Part shown: piece by piece, positions 35,942 through 45,188 of the stretch
Numbering within the stretch: position 1 is the stretch's first letter
Layout: each line of letters opens with the position of its first letter
Assembly (NCBI RefSeq): GCF_030698175.1
Contig: NZ_JAUYNT010000014.1
Location: 1-64,000, forward strand
Direction: 5' to 3'
Source of the DNA: Pseudomonas sp.
GTDB lineage: Bacteria > Pseudomonadota > Gammaproteobacteria > Pseudomonadales > Pseudomonadaceae
Length of the DNA: 64,000 nt
Program-made: the position numbers and the translations under genes
The notes under the pieces: generated by a model
Seen by the model: the letters and a program-made list of their open reading frames with translations, nothing else
Told to the model about the DNA's origin: nothing
Databases searched by the model: none

Positions 35942-36247
35942 TTAAGCGATTTTAAACAGTTGCTCAAAATTTGAGATGGCGAGAATTTTGCGTACGTCGG
36001 CATTGCAGTTAGCCAAGCGAATTTGCGCATGATCGCCACCGGCATGATCGCGCAACAGCAGCAACATCCCCAACGCCGAACTGTCCAGGTAGGTGGTGCC
36101 CTGCAAGTCCACCAGATAGCGTTTAGGCGTGCTATCGACACGCTCGTAAGCATCACGAAACTCTTGGTGAGCGCCGAAATCGAAACGTCCTTGAATGAAA
36201 ATCGTCAGTTCTTGCTCATCGGCAGACATCTGCGTGGTAATGGTCAT
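35942..36247 (-). CDS. hsbA: Anti-sigma factor antagonist HsbA (STAS domain)
   Basis: A 101-residue STAS-domain protein. In Pseudomonas HsbA, when unphosphorylated, binds the anti-sigma factor FlgM and affects FliA-dependent transcription, and when phosphorylated promotes c-di-GMP signalling. The phosphorylatable Ser is in TTYLDSSALGMLLLLRDHAG. ATG at 36247 has an AAGGAGC site eight bases away; the longer frame is rejected. Confidence 0.9.
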   Translation of the reverse strand: MTITTQMSADEQELTIFIQGRFDFGAHQEFRDAYERVDSTPKRYLVDLQGTTYLDSSALGMLLLLRDHAGGDHAQIRLANCNADVRKILAISNFEQLFKIA

Positions 36248-36318
36248 AAACAGCTCCTTATTGTTGTCAACAGCCGGCAGAACATTTAGCACTGCCCCAT
36301 CCGCAGGGCAACCCCTAT

Positions 36319-36768
36319 TCAGCGTTGCTCTGCGCCGCTTAAGCGCTGCGCCAGCTCATCGAGCATTTTTTGCTCACGTTTGTCCTCTGCCTGCCGCGCC
36401 TCTTGCTGGTAGCGCTGCACCAACTTGCGCAAAGCCTCCAAACGAGCATAGCGCTGCTGCCAAACTTCGCGCGCTTTGTTTACATTATTGAGGTGCCAGG
36501 CCGCAGCCTGTCGCTGCTGGTTAATGGCCGTCTCCAGCTGTGACAGAAAGCGTTGATAGCCCATCAGCCACTGTCCAGAAACACCCTGCCGGCCTTGCGT
36601 CAGCCATTGCTGCTGGTAATCACCAAGGTAGTGCTCCAGTTCACCGAGCTTAATCTCGGCCTGGGTCAGTAATAACTGCGTGCGGCCCAGCGCTCTGGCG
36701 GCCTCACGCTCGGCGCGTTCGGCCATGTCAACCACTGGCGCCAGCCTAGCGGCACGGCTTGGCGGCAT
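36319..36768 (-). CDS. fliJ: Flagellar export chaperone FliJ
   Basis: FliJ is the coiled-coil central stalk of the FliI ATPase ring and escorts export chaperones to FlhA. The 149-residue protein is almost entirely helical and charged (Gln/Arg/Glu-rich, for example MAERAEREAARALGRTQLLL). It begins three bases after the fliI stop. Confidence 0.9.
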   Translation of the reverse strand: MPPSRAARLAPVVDMAERAEREAARALGRTQLLLTQAEIKLGELEHYLGDYQQQWLTQGRQGVSGQWLMGYQRFLSQLETAINQQRQAAAWHLNNVNKAREVWQQRYARLEALRKLVQRYQQEARQAEDKREQKMLDELAQRLSGAEQR

Positions 36769-36771
36769 AAC

Positions 36772-38130
36772 TTAAGCGCCCGCCTGGGGATTAAACAGCG
36801 CAGTTAATTGCAAACCGCTCTGCTGCAGGCTTTCACTTTCATCCAGGCCTTGGCGCAGGTACATCGCCATGGCCGGTTGCAGCGCAATGGCCAGATCGGT
36901 CTGCGGATCACCACCGGGCACATAAGCGCCGACGCTGATCAGATCGCGGCTCTGCTGATAACGCGACCAGAGTTGTTTGAAGCGTTGCGACTCGCGCAGA
37001 TGTTGCGGCGTAATCACCTGCGGCATCACCCGGCTGATTGAGGCTTCGATATCAATGGCCGGATAATGCCCCTCCTCGGCCAAGCGCCGCGACAGCACTA
37101 TATGGCCGTCGAGCACGCCGCGGGCGGCATCGGCGATAGGGTCCTGCTGGTCATCACCCTCCGACAACACGGTGTAAAAGGCGGTAATGGAGCCGCCGCC
37201 GGCTTCGGCATTACCGGCGCGCTCAACCAACTTGGGCAATTTGGCAAACACCGAGGGCGGGTAGCCTTTGGTCGCCGGCGGCTCACCGATAGCCAGGGCA
37301 ATCTCGCGCTGGGCCTGGGCGAAACGGGTCAGCGAATCCATCAGCAACAACACGTTTTTGCCCTTATCGCGAAAATATTCGGCGATTCGCGTGCAGTACA
37401 TGGCCGCCCGCAGGCGCATCAAGGGCGCCTCATCGGCAGGCGAGGCCACCACCACCGAACGCTTCAGCCCCTCTTCGCCGAGGATCTGCTCGATAAATTC
37501 CTTCACCTCACGGCCCCGCTCGCCGATCAGCCCGACCACGATAATGTCGGCCTCGGTAAAGCGCGTCATCATCCCCAGCAGCACGCTCTTACCCACCCCA
37601 GTACCGGCGAACAAGCCCAGGCGCTGACCACGGCCTACGGTCAGCAAGGCATTAATACTGCGAATGCCGACATCCAGGGGTTGATTAATGGGTTCACGTT
37701 TAAGTGGGTTGATGGTCGGGCCGTCGAGGGGTACCCAATCTTCGGCCTTCATTCCGCCCTTGCCATCCAGGGCACGGCCGGCGCCGTCGAGCACCCGGCC
37801 GAGCATCGACATGCCCATTGGCAAGCGCCCGGAATCTGGCAGCGGCACCACCCGTGCGCCCGGCGCAATCCCGGCCAGATTACCCACCGGCATCAAAAAT
37901 ACTCGCCCGCCAGAGAAGCCCATGACTTCAGCCTCAACCTGCACCGGGTGGTAACTGTCTTGATTGATCACCATGCAGCGACTGCCCAGAGCGGCGCGCA
38001 AGCCTTCGGCTTCCAGGGTCAGGCCCACCATGCGCAGCAGTCGGCCCTCAACCACTGGCCGTTCGGGCAGATTGACGGCGGTTTGATAGCCGCTTAAGCG
38101 CTTGCTAAAACTGCTGCGTTCAAGACGCAT
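36772..38130 (-). CDS. fliI: Flagellum-specific ATPase FliI
   Basis: FliI is the hexameric ATPase that energises early steps of flagellar protein export. The 452 residues show Walker [18 protein letters not shown] (about 173-189), Walker B in [20 protein letters not shown] and the ATP synthase-like signature [15 protein letters not shown] region. Its start overlaps the fliH end by 11 bases. Confidence 0.96.
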   Translation of the reverse strand: MRLERSSFSKRLSGYQTAVNLPERPVVEGRLLRMVGLTLEAEGLRAALGSRCMVINQDSYHPVQVEAEVMGFSGGRVFLMPVGNLAGIAPGARVVPLPDSGRLPMGMSMLGRVLDGAGRALDGKGGMKAEDWVPLDGPTINPLKREPINQPLDVGIRSINALLTVGRGQRLGLFAGTGVGKSVLLGMMTRFTEADIIVVGLIGERGREVKEFIEQILGEEGLKRSVVVASPADEAPLMRLRAAMYCTRIAEYFRDKGKNVLLLMDSLTRFAQAQREIALAIGEPPATKGYPPSVFAKLPKLVERAGNAEAGGGSITAFYTVLSEGDDQQDPIADAARGVLDGHIVLSRRLAEEGHYPAIDIEASISRVMPQVITPQHLRESQRFKQLWSRYQQSRDLISVGAYVPGGDPQTDLAIALQPAMAMYLRQGLDESESLQQSGLQLTALFNPQAGA

Positions 38131-38935
38131 CAGAGGGCTCCGCAGTAACGTCGACGGCAGCGCTTAAATCCAGTGACAAATCTGCCACAGGGGGATTGCT
38201 GAGCTGCTCGCGCTGCTGCTCAAACAATTGCTTAAGCGCCAGCTCCAAGCGGGTTTCGATGCTGGCATCAATTTGGCTGTGCTCGGTTTCGACCCGGCAG
38301 CCGCCGGCCAATAGCTGCTGATCTTCGAGAATCCGCCAGCTTTCTTCATGGCGCTCGCGCAGGGCTTTAACCAACTCGAAATCCTGCGGATTGATATGAA
38401 TACGCAGATTGCCAGCGCCCATCGGCAGCAATTTGAGGGCCTCGCTTAACACTTGGGTAAGCTGACTGGAGCTGCACAGTAACTCGCGGCGAATCACTTG
38501 GCGGCAAACATGGTTCACCAACTTCACCAGCGCCTGTTCAATTTGCTGATCTTGCTCGGCGATCGGCGCCAACAATTGGCCCATCAACAGCTCAAGACGG
38601 GCAAGCTTGGCTTGCAAAGCGACATCCGCCTCTTGCTTGGCTTTTAATTGCCCGGCATGGAAACCGTCTTTCTCACCGACGGCAAAACCTTCGTTGTAGG
38701 CGTCCTGACGAATCGCTTCGAGCTCATCTAGCGTCAACGGTTTGACCGACTCCAGCTCCACCTCTTCGCCCTGCGCAGCGCTTGCCTCAGACGCTGCTGG
38801 TTGGCTGGCAGCCGGCGTCTCCGGCAGATAAGTCGGAGTAACCGCGTCCGCCTCGAAACTGGGCAAACTCCAGCGATCAAAGCTGCTGACATCTTTAGCG
38901 CGAATCAATTCGCTGGGAACTTCCTTAGCCGCCAT
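38120..38935 (-). CDS. fliH: Flagellar export regulator FliH
   Basis: FliH binds and restrains FliI and tethers it to FliN. The 271-residue protein has a variable N-terminal part (about 1-70), a coiled-coil stretch with GxxxG-type spacing ([20 protein letters not shown]) and a C-terminal domain like the ATP synthase delta subunit ([20 protein letters not shown]). It lies between fliG and fliI. Confidence 0.93.
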   Translation of the reverse strand: MAAKEVPSELIRAKDVSSFDRWSLPSFEADAVTPTYLPETPAASQPAASEASAAQGEEVELESVKPLTLDELEAIRQDAYNEGFAVGEKDGFHAGQLKAKQEADVALQAKLARLELLMGQLLAPIAEQDQQIEQALVKLVNHVCRQVIRRELLCSSSQLTQVLSEALKLLPMGAGNLRIHINPQDFELVKALRERHEESWRILEDQQLLAGGCRVETEHSQIDASIETRLELALKQLFEQQREQLSNPPVADLSLDLSAAVDVTAEPSDAS

Positions 38936-38950
38936 CTGAGACTTCCTCGC

Positions 38951-39967
38951 TTAGATCATTGCTTCGCCGCCAGCACCGCCGAGCATAATCTCGCCAGCGT
39001 CAGCCATACGTCGGGCAATGGTGAGGACTTCTTTTTGCGCCGTCTCAACATCACTAACCCGCACCGGCCCGCGGGCTTCCAGGTCATCACGCAGCAACTC
39101 TGCGGCGCGCTTGGACATGTTTTTGAAGACTTTTTCTTTGATGCCCTCATCGGCGCCCTTGAGCGCGATCACCAGCACATCGGAGGACACTTCACGCAGC
39201 AAGGCTTGAATGCCCTTGTCATCAACATCGGCAAGGTTGTCGAAGACAAACATCAGGTCCTCGATCTGGGTGGACAGGTCTTCATCGACCTCACGGATCG
39301 AGTCCATCAGCTGGCCTTCGATGGTGCTGTCGAGGAAGTTCATGATGTCCGCCGCCCGCTTAACCCCGCCCATTGCTGCGCGGGTGTTGCTTGAGCTGCC
39401 GGAAAATTGTTTCTCTAAAATCTGGTTGAGTTCTTTCAGCGCCGCCGGCTGCACGGTATTCAGTGACGACACCCGCAGGACTATATCCAGACGGACTTTA
39501 TGGTCGAAATGGCCCAGCACTTCACCGGCTTGGTCCGGGTCCAAGTAGGCCACCACAATAGCCTGGATTTGCGGGTGCTCGAAGCGAATCACATCGGCCA
39601 CCGCCCGCGGTTCCATCCACTTCAGGCTGTCCAGGCCGCTGGTGCTGCCGCCCAGGAGAATACGGTCAATCAGGTTGCCGGCTTTGTCTTCCCCCAGGGC
39701 CTGGGTGAGCATTTTGCGGATATAGCCGTCGGCGCCCACCCCGAGACTGGTTTGATCGCCGACTGTGTCGACAAACTCTCCCATCACCCCTTCAACCTGC
39801 TCGCGCTGCACATTGCCCATATGCGACATGGCCACGCCGACCCGCTGAACTTCTTTGGGACTCAAATGGCGCAGCACTTGCGCGGCATCGGTTTCACCGA
39901 GCGAGAGCAGCAAAATGGCGGCTTTATCGACCTTGCTCAACTTGGCTGGGGTACGTGCTTCACTCAT
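38951..39967 (-). CDS. fliG: Flagellar motor switch protein FliG
   Basis: FliG is the torque-generating C-ring protein that contacts MotC and FliM. The 338-residue protein has the FliF-binding N domain (LSKVDKAAILLLSLGETDAA), the middle EHPQ motif (FEHPQIQAIVVAYL, about residue 130). The C-terminal torque helix has alternating charges (KGADEGIKEKVFKNMSKRAA, LLRDDLEARGPVR). The length is normal. Confidence 0.96.
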   Translation of the reverse strand: MSEARTPAKLSKVDKAAILLLSLGETDAAQVLRHLSPKEVQRVGVAMSHMGNVQREQVEGVMGEFVDTVGDQTSLGVGADGYIRKMLTQALGEDKAGNLIDRILLGGSTSGLDSLKWMEPRAVADVIRFEHPQIQAIVVAYLDPDQAGEVLGHFDHKVRLDIVLRVSSLNTVQPAALKELNQILEKQFSGSSSNTRAAMGGVKRAADIMNFLDSTIEGQLMDSIREVDEDLSTQIEDLMFVFDNLADVDDKGIQALLREVSSDVLVIALKGADEGIKEKVFKNMSKRAAELLRDDLEARGPVRVSDVETAQKEVLTIARRMADAGEIMLGGAGGEAMI

Positions 39968-39984
39968 CTCGGTTAATCCACTGT

Positions 39985-40017
39985 CTATTCGCCATCATTG
40001 ATCCACTCTTTGACCGC
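39985..40017 (-). repeat. Partial duplicate of the fliF 3' end in the fliF-fliG spacer
   Basis: On the minus strand this segment encodes AVKEWINDGE followed by TAG, nearly the same as the true FliF tail VVKEWINDGE at 40062-40091; about 25 of 27 bases agree over AAAGARTGGATCAATGATGG and the stop. It is not in frame with fliF. It is a remnant of a tandem duplication of the FliG-binding tail. Confidence 0.7.
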
Positions 40018-40061
40018 ACTTGAGTTGCGCGACACGCTTGAGCGGCATCCCTGGCTACTCA

Positions 40062-41852
40062 TTATTCACCATCATTGATCCATTCTTTTACAACCTGGGC
40101 CACCCGCCCGGCATCCTCAGCCACCAGCCCCTTGATGGCGTTCAATTGTGCATCATACCCCTCAGTGGGGCTGGGCAGCAGAATGCTCTGTGGCCCACCG
40201 ATGCTGACCCGATCATCGGACAGCTCACCGCCATAGCCACCCATGGCGCCGAGTGTTACATCGCCACCATGACCGCCACCCCCGTGGCCTTTGCCGGCGC
40301 TGCTGATATTTTTCAGCACCGGCTTGAGCACGCCAAACACCAGCAGCAGGATAAACAGCACACCCATTACCTGCTTGATAATGTCCCAGAACCAGGGCTG
40401 GGTGTAGAACGGCACGCTGATGATCTCATCGCCCTCCTGCGCCACGAATGGCGTGTTAATCACGCTGACACTGTCACCCCGGCTGGCATCAAAACCCACC
40501 GCGTCTTGCACCAAGCGGGTAAAACGCGCGAGCTCGGCGGCCGTCCAGGGCACATGGGTGACCTCGGCGGTTTTCGCATCGACCTTGCTTTGGTCGTCCA
40601 GCACCACCGCCACCGACAGCCGGCGTAAACGACCTTGCTGCTGCTTGGTGTAGCTAACCGAGCGATCTAACTCATAGTTACGCGTCGATTGTTCACGTTT
40701 ATCCGCCGGAAATGGCGCCAGCATCGGCTGGCCGGTGGCCGGATCAATCACCTGCTGACCATTGGCATCCAGCAACGGGTTACCCGCAGCAATCGCCGGC
40801 GGCGCGCCGGCGGCCGCCGCGCCGCCGGTTTGCTGGGGCGCCGAGGACGGCCCCGGTGGCTGATTGCTCAAGGCGCCGGGCACGCCTTGCGCGCCCAAGC
40901 CGGCTTGACGCTGTTCGTTAACCTTCTGCTCACTGCGCAGTGCCGGCTGATCGGGGTTGAACATCTCCGAGGTGGACTCCACCGCGCTGAAATCAACATC
41001 CGCCGAGACTTCCGCCTTGTAACGGCCGCTGCCCAGTACCGGCTGCAAAATATTGTGTACCCGCTGGGTAAACATCCCCTCCATGCGCCGGCTGTAGTCG
41101 TACTGTTTGCCGGCCATGCTGAGTTCTGAGTTCTCGCCTTGCTCGGAGAGCAACTGGCCTTTTTGATCGACCACCGTCACCTGTGACTTATCCAGTTCCG
41201 GCACGCTGGTGGCGACCAAGTTAACAATCGCCATCACCTGGCTCGACTCCAGGCTGCGCCCCGGGTACAGCTCAACCAGCACCGAGGCGGTGGGTTTACG
41301 CTCATCACGGACAAACACCGAACCCTTAGGGATGGCCAAATGCACCCGCGCCGCCTTGACGTTATTCAGGCTCGATACCGTCCGCGCCAGCTCGCCCTCG
41401 AGGCTGCGCCGATAACGGGTGGTTTCCATAAACTGACTGGTGCCTAGACCTTGGTCCTGATCGAGCATTTCAAAACCATGATTACCGTCGCTCGGCGCAA
41501 CCCCGGCGGCGGCCAGTTTCAAGCGGGCGCGCGGCAGATCCTCGGCCTTGACCAGCAAAGCACCCGAGTTGGGTTCCAGGCTGTAGGCAATATCGGCCGC
41601 CGTCAGCGTCTCGATCACCTGATTGGTGTCCAAGCCCGACAGGCTGCCATACAACGGGCGATAGTCCGGTTGTTGCGACCACAGCACCACGGCAAAACCA
41701 ATCGCCACGCTGGCGGCCAAGCCGACCAGCAAACCAACCTGGCGGAGCATGGTCATACCGGCCAGGTTTTCTAAAAAGGTCAGGCCAAACAGCGGCGGTT
41801 TGGACTCTGCCGAACTGGTAGTGGCAGGAAGCGTATCGAGGGCTGTGGCCAT
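40062..41852 (-). CDS. fliF: Flagellar MS-ring protein FliF
   Basis: FliF builds the MS ring on which basal body and export apparatus assemble. The 596-residue protein has membrane helices at about 37-57 and 492-514. Between them lie periplasmic ring-building domains and a Pro/Gly/Ala-rich insert (about 330-375). The cytoplasmic tail VVKEWINDGE binds FliG. A second copy of the tail sequence lies just downstream. Confidence 0.96.
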   Translation of the reverse strand: MATALDTLPATTSSAESKPPLFGLTFLENLAGMTMLRQVGLLVGLAASVAIGFAVVLWSQQPDYRPLYGSLSGLDTNQVIETLTAADIAYSLEPNSGALLVKAEDLPRARLKLAAAGVAPSDGNHGFEMLDQDQGLGTSQFMETTRYRRSLEGELARTVSSLNNVKAARVHLAIPKGSVFVRDERKPTASVLVELYPGRSLESSQVMAIVNLVATSVPELDKSQVTVVDQKGQLLSEQGENSELSMAGKQYDYSRRMEGMFTQRVHNILQPVLGSGRYKAEVSADVDFSAVESTSEMFNPDQPALRSEQKVNEQRQAGLGAQGVPGALSNQPPGPSSAPQQTGGAAAAGAPPAIAAGNPLLDANGQQVIDPATGQPMLAPFPADKREQSTRNYELDRSVSYTKQQQGRLRRLSVAVVLDDQSKVDAKTAEVTHVPWTAAELARFTRLVQDAVGFDASRGDSVSVINTPFVAQEGDEIISVPFYTQPWFWDIIKQVMGVLFILLLVFGVLKPVLKNISSAGKGHGGGGHGGDVTLGAMGGYGGELSDDRVSIGGPQSILLPSPTEGYDAQLNAIKGLVAEDAGRVAQVVKEWINDGE

Positions 41853-41867
41853 GATTTAGTCTCGCTG

Positions 41868-42197
41868 TTAAACCGGCATCTGCATGATGTCTTGATAAGC
41901 CTGAACCAGTTTATTACGCACCTGGGTCACGGCCTGAAACGAGACGCTGGCTTTTTGCGAAGCGATCATCACATCCGTTAGGTCAATGCCACTCTTGCCG
42001 ATTTCAAAGGCAGTCGCCAATTGACTGGAAGCCTTCTGGGTATCGTTAACCTTATTGACCGCCTGCCCAAGCATGTCAGAGAAGCTTGGCGCACCGGCCT
42101 CCTGCACGCTGGCAGCAGGTTTCGGGCGCGCCATCGCCTCGGTCTGCATGGAGCGCATTTCCAACATCAGGCGATTGAATTCGATACCTTGGCTCAT
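41868..42197 (-). CDS. fliE: Flagellar hook-basal body protein FliE
   Basis: FliE joins the MS ring to the rod. The 109-residue helical protein ends in the family pattern [35 protein letters not shown] use ATG at 42197 with a GAGG site; the preceding in-frame GTG is less likely. It is the first gene of a long operon (fliE to fliK) with a near-consensus sigma-54 promoter. Confidence 0.95.
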   Translation of the reverse strand: MSQGIEFNRLMLEMRSMQTEAMARPKPAASVQEAGAPSFSDMLGQAVNKVNDTQKASSQLATAFEIGKSGIDLTDVMIASQKASVSFQAVTQVRNKLVQAYQDIMQMPV

Positions 42198-42253
42198 CAC
42201 ATTCCTCCACTGGCCGCGGTTTTTTGACGCTTCGCGGCGCGATGCAGAGACGA

Positions 42254-42270
42254 TTGCAACAAGGGTGCCA
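42254..42270 (-). promoter_or_regulatory. Sigma-54 promoter upstream of fliE
   Basis: On the minus strand TGGCACCCTTGTTGCA has perfect GG-N10-GC spacing, -24 TGGCACC and -12 TTGCA, the best sigma-54 site of the window. It lies about 57 bases before the fliE ATG. FleQ- and FleR-dependent control of fliEFGHIJ is known in Pseudomonas. Confidence 0.8.
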
Positions 42271-42416
42271 GCTAGTGGCGATGGGGCGAGTTAGTTACTA
42301 AATATTCGGCCGAAAAATCCGCAAGCAGCAGACATCGGCGCCCCAACCAGGCCGCCGATGAAGTCACTCGAAAATTGCCACAGGCCTCGCACGCAGGGCG
42401 AAAGACCTACAGCCAC

Positions 42417-43847
42417 TCAACTGGCGAACAGATAGGACTCCACATCCATACCGGCATCACGCATCTGCGCCAGCTTGTAACGCAAGGTGCGCGGGCTGAT
42501 CCCCAGCCGATCAGCGGCCTCTTTGCGCCGTCCGCGCTCGGCGCGCAGGGTATCAACAATCAACTGAAACTCGCGGCGGCGCAGGTCTTCACCCAGCGCG
42601 CCATTAGAGACAGCCATGCTGCTCTCCACCAGCACCCGCTCGGCAAATGCCGGTACCGCACTCGTCGGCAAGGCAACCAACAACGGCGGTAGCACCTGCG
42701 GGCTAATCGCCTGGCCAATCTGAGTGCCCAAGCAGAGATCTTGCGGTTGAATCAAACCGCCCTGCTGCAGGATCAGCGCACGCTGAATGGCATTGTCCAG
42801 TTCGCGCACATTACCTGGCCAGGGGTGTGCGATCAGGCAGGCTTGCGCCGGCGCCGACAAGCGCACTGGCGCATGCTTCATTTTTTTGACGTGCTTGGCC
42901 AGCAACCGCTCAGCCAGCGGCAGAATATCGCCGGCGCGCTCACGCAAAGGCCGCCAAGCCAAGGGAAATACCGACAAGCGATAATACAAATCTTCACGAA
43001 AACGCCCGGCCGCCACCTCGCCAGCAAGGTCACGGTTGCTGGTGGCCAGCACCCGAATATCCAAGTTAATCGGTTTACGCGCCCCTACCCGTTCAACTTC
43101 ACGCTCCTGCAAGACCCGCAACAATTTGGCCTGCAGCCCAAGCGGCATCTCGGAAATTTCATCGAGCAAAATGCTGCCACCCTCGGCCAGCTCGAACTTA
43201 CCCGGCTGGGCAGCAATAGCGCCGGTGAAGGCGCCCTTCTCGTGACCAAACAGCGTGGCCTCCAACATGTTGTCGGGGATCGCCGCGCAATTAATCGCAA
43301 TAAAGGGCTTATTGGCCCGTGGCGATTGCTGGTGGATATAGCGCGCCAACACCTCTTTACCGGTGCCCGACTCGCCGGTAATCAGCACCGTCGATTCGCT
43401 TTGCGCCACCCTCGAAGCCAGCTCCAGCAATTGCTGACTGGCCGGCTCGCACGCCACCGGCCCCTCGCCGTCAAAGGTCGTGACACGGCCCAAGGCATGC
43501 CGGGCGACCAGGTCGAGCAAGGTTTTCGGCTCAAAGGGCTTGACCAGATAATCCGCCGCGCCTTGGCGCATGGCATCCACGGCCCGCTCAACCGCGCCGA
43601 AGGCGGTCATCAGCAGCACCGGCAATTGCGGGTAGCGCGCCCGAATAAGGCCGAGCAATTGATGGCCATCCATGCCCGGCATATTCACATCGCTCACCAC
43701 CAGACTGAACGACTCCTGCGCCAACGCCTTGAGCGCCGCCTCGGCGCTGTCCACCGCGCAATAGGCATGCCCACCGAGCATCAGGGTATCGGCCAGCGCC
43801 TCGCGCAATGCGCGGTCATCCTCAACCAACAGAACTTTAGCAAGCAT
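42417..43847 (-). CDS. fleR: Sigma-54-dependent response regulator FleR
   Basis: FleR activates class III flagellar genes (hook and basal body completion). The 476 residues contain a receiver domain (about 4-115; phospho-Asp in SLVVSDVNMPGMDG) and an AAA+ domain (Walker [14 protein letters not shown]; sigma-54 contact loop GAFTGA). The C-terminal Fis-type helix-turn-helix is RKEAADRLGISPRTLRYKL. It overlaps fleS by 11 bases. Confidence 0.95.
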   Translation of the reverse strand: MLAKVLLVEDDRALREALADTLMLGGHAYCAVDSAEAALKALAQESFSLVVSDVNMPGMDGHQLLGLIRARYPQLPVLLMTAFGAVERAVDAMRQGAADYLVKPFEPKTLLDLVARHALGRVTTFDGEGPVACEPASQQLLELASRVAQSESTVLITGESGTGKEVLARYIHQQSPRANKPFIAINCAAIPDNMLEATLFGHEKGAFTGAIAAQPGKFELAEGGSILLDEISEMPLGLQAKLLRVLQEREVERVGARKPINLDIRVLATSNRDLAGEVAAGRFREDLYYRLSVFPLAWRPLRERAGDILPLAERLLAKHVKKMKHAPVRLSAPAQACLIAHPWPGNVRELDNAIQRALILQQGGLIQPQDLCLGTQIGQAISPQVLPPLLVALPTSAVPAFAERVLVESSMAVSNGALGEDLRRREFQLIVDTLRAERGRRKEAADRLGISPRTLRYKLAQMRDAGMDVESYLFAS

Positions 43848-45069
43848 GACTCTTTACTCCTGTGTCGCGATTATTGCCCGCATGAATCAGCGGCAAGGTC
43901 AGAATCGCGCAGGTACCGCGCGCCACCCTTGAACGTAACTGCAAAGTACCCTGATGGGCCCGCGCCACCGCCTGCACCACTGCCAACCCCAAACCGGTGC
44001 CGGTGGTTTTGGTGGTAAAAAACGGCTCACCCAAACGGGCCAAGATGGCACTGTCGATACCGCTACCGTTGTCACTGATGCACAGCCGCAGCGAACTGCC
44101 ACGGCTGTACAGATGCACTTTCAAGCGTGATGCGGGGCCCGCCGCCTGCAGGGCGTTTTCGACCAGATTCATCAGCGCGCCGACCAAGGTGTCGCGGTTA
44201 CACAGCAACTCGCCGCTATGGCTGTCGCACTGCCAACGCACCGCGCGCTCTTGCACATGCGCCTCGGCCGCCGAGCGCAAGGCGTCAAACAGGTCTCTGG
44301 GGGTTAAGCGATCCGGCAGAGGTAATTCGCCACGGGCGAACACCAGCATGTCGCGGACCTGATGCTCCAATTCATACAGCCGCTCTTTGAGTCGCCCGGC
44401 GAAGCGCTGCTGCTGTTCGGCCGGCAACACCTGCTCGGTTAGATGGCTGGCGTACAACAAGGCGGCCGATAACGGCGTGCGAATCTGATGGGCCAAAGAG
44501 GCGACCATCCGCCCCAACGCCGACAGCCGCTCATGGCGCGACAACTGCTCTTGCAAGCGCCGGGTTTCGGTCAGATCGGTAAGCAAAATCAGCTGACCCG
44601 GCTCACCATTCAGCGAGCGGGTCGCCATGGCTAGGCGGCGGCCGTCTTTGAGAGAAATTTCATGGCCGTCGTCCTCGCGCGGGGCAAAGTTGCGGGCAAT
44701 CACCAAGCGCCAGAGCATACCCACCAAGGGCAAACCCAAGAAGCCGCAGGCGGCCGGATTGGCATCGCGCACCACACCCTGACCATCGAGCACTATCACG
44801 CCACCAGGGAGCAGATCGAGCAAGCTTTGCAGACGCTGGGCCAGACGCTCCTTCTCGGCTAACTCTTGAATGCGCTGCGCACTGACCTGTGCCAACTGAC
44901 CATTAAGCTCAGCGACCTGGGTCTCGAGTAAGTTGTAGGAGTCACTGAGTTGCGACGACATCTGATTGAACACGGCAAACGCCTGTTCGAGGTTCGCGCG
45001 GCTAGTCGGTTCAACCGGCGCAGCAACCTGCAAATCAGTGGCGGGGGTCAGGCGGGTGACTGGCTTCAT
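43837..45069 (-). CDS. fleS: Sensor histidine kinase FleS
   Basis: FleS is the cytosolic kinase for FleR. The 410-residue protein lacks membrane segments. A coiled-coil and PAS domain (about 85-175; LLPGGVIVLDGQGVVRDANP) precede the phospho-acceptor helix (ASLAHQIRTPLSAALLYASH) and the HATPase_c domain (N box LMNLVENALQAAG, G boxes DNGSGID and GTGLGLAVV). The ribosome site AGAGAGA lies in one arm of an 11-bp inverted repeat immediately before the ATG. Confidence 0.94.
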   Translation of the reverse strand: MKPVTRLTPATDLQVAAPVEPTSRANLEQAFAVFNQMSSQLSDSYNLLETQVAELNGQLAQVSAQRIQELAEKERLAQRLQSLLDLLPGGVIVLDGQGVVRDANPAACGFLGLPLVGMLWRLVIARNFAPREDDGHEISLKDGRRLAMATRSLNGEPGQLILLTDLTETRRLQEQLSRHERLSALGRMVASLAHQIRTPLSAALLYASHLTEQVLPAEQQQRFAGRLKERLYELEHQVRDMLVFARGELPLPDRLTPRDLFDALRSAAEAHVQERAVRWQCDSHSGELLCNRDTLVGALMNLVENALQAAGPASRLKVHLYSRGSSLRLCISDNGSGIDSAILARLGEPFFTTKTTGTGLGLAVVQAVARAHQGTLQLRSRVARGTCAILTLPLIHAGNNRDTGVKSHAC

Positions 45070-45121
45070 AGTTCTCTCTCGCGCAGCGAGCCGTCATAAA
45101 ACGGTCTAGTGAGAGAGAACT
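45070..45121 (-). promoter_or_regulatory. Inverted repeat bracketing the fleS leader, including its RBS
   Basis: AGTTCTCTCTC (45070-45080) and GAGAGAGAACT (45111-45121) are perfect 11-bp inverted arms. The arm next to the gene contains the purine-rich ribosome site of fleS and touches the ATG. The distal arm begins at the -12 box of the predicted sigma-54 promoter, so transcripts from that promoter should start near its inner end and lack most of it. Confidence 0.6.
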
Positions 45122-45139
45122 AGCAATACTCATGCCTAA
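45121..45139 (-). promoter_or_regulatory. Sigma-54 promoter upstream of fleSR
   Basis: On the minus strand TTAGGCATGAGTATTGCTA has GG-N10-GC spacing, a perfect TTGCT -12 box and AGGCATG at -24. It lies about 52 bases before the fleS ATG in the fleQ-fleS spacer. FleQ-dependent transcription of fleSR is established in P. aeruginosa. Confidence 0.7.
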
Positions 45140-45188
45140 AAAAATAACGTTACTTATCAAAGATATACAAAAGCATTAAAGCCAAGCG

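Noticed and set aside
37066..38097. Plus-strand ORF of 343 codons opposite fliI
   Set aside because: Antisense shadow of a conserved ATPase gene, low-complexity composition, no ribosome site.
42330..42362. CATCGGCG/CGCCGATG hairpin between fliE leader and fleR as a terminator
   Set aside because: Lies downstream of no minus-strand stop (upstream side of the fliE promoter, before divergent context is absent) and has no T run; cannot be assigned a role.
42741..44018. Plus-strand ORF of 425 codons opposite fleR
   Set aside because: Antisense to the conserved AAA+ gene; composition typical of a shadow frame.
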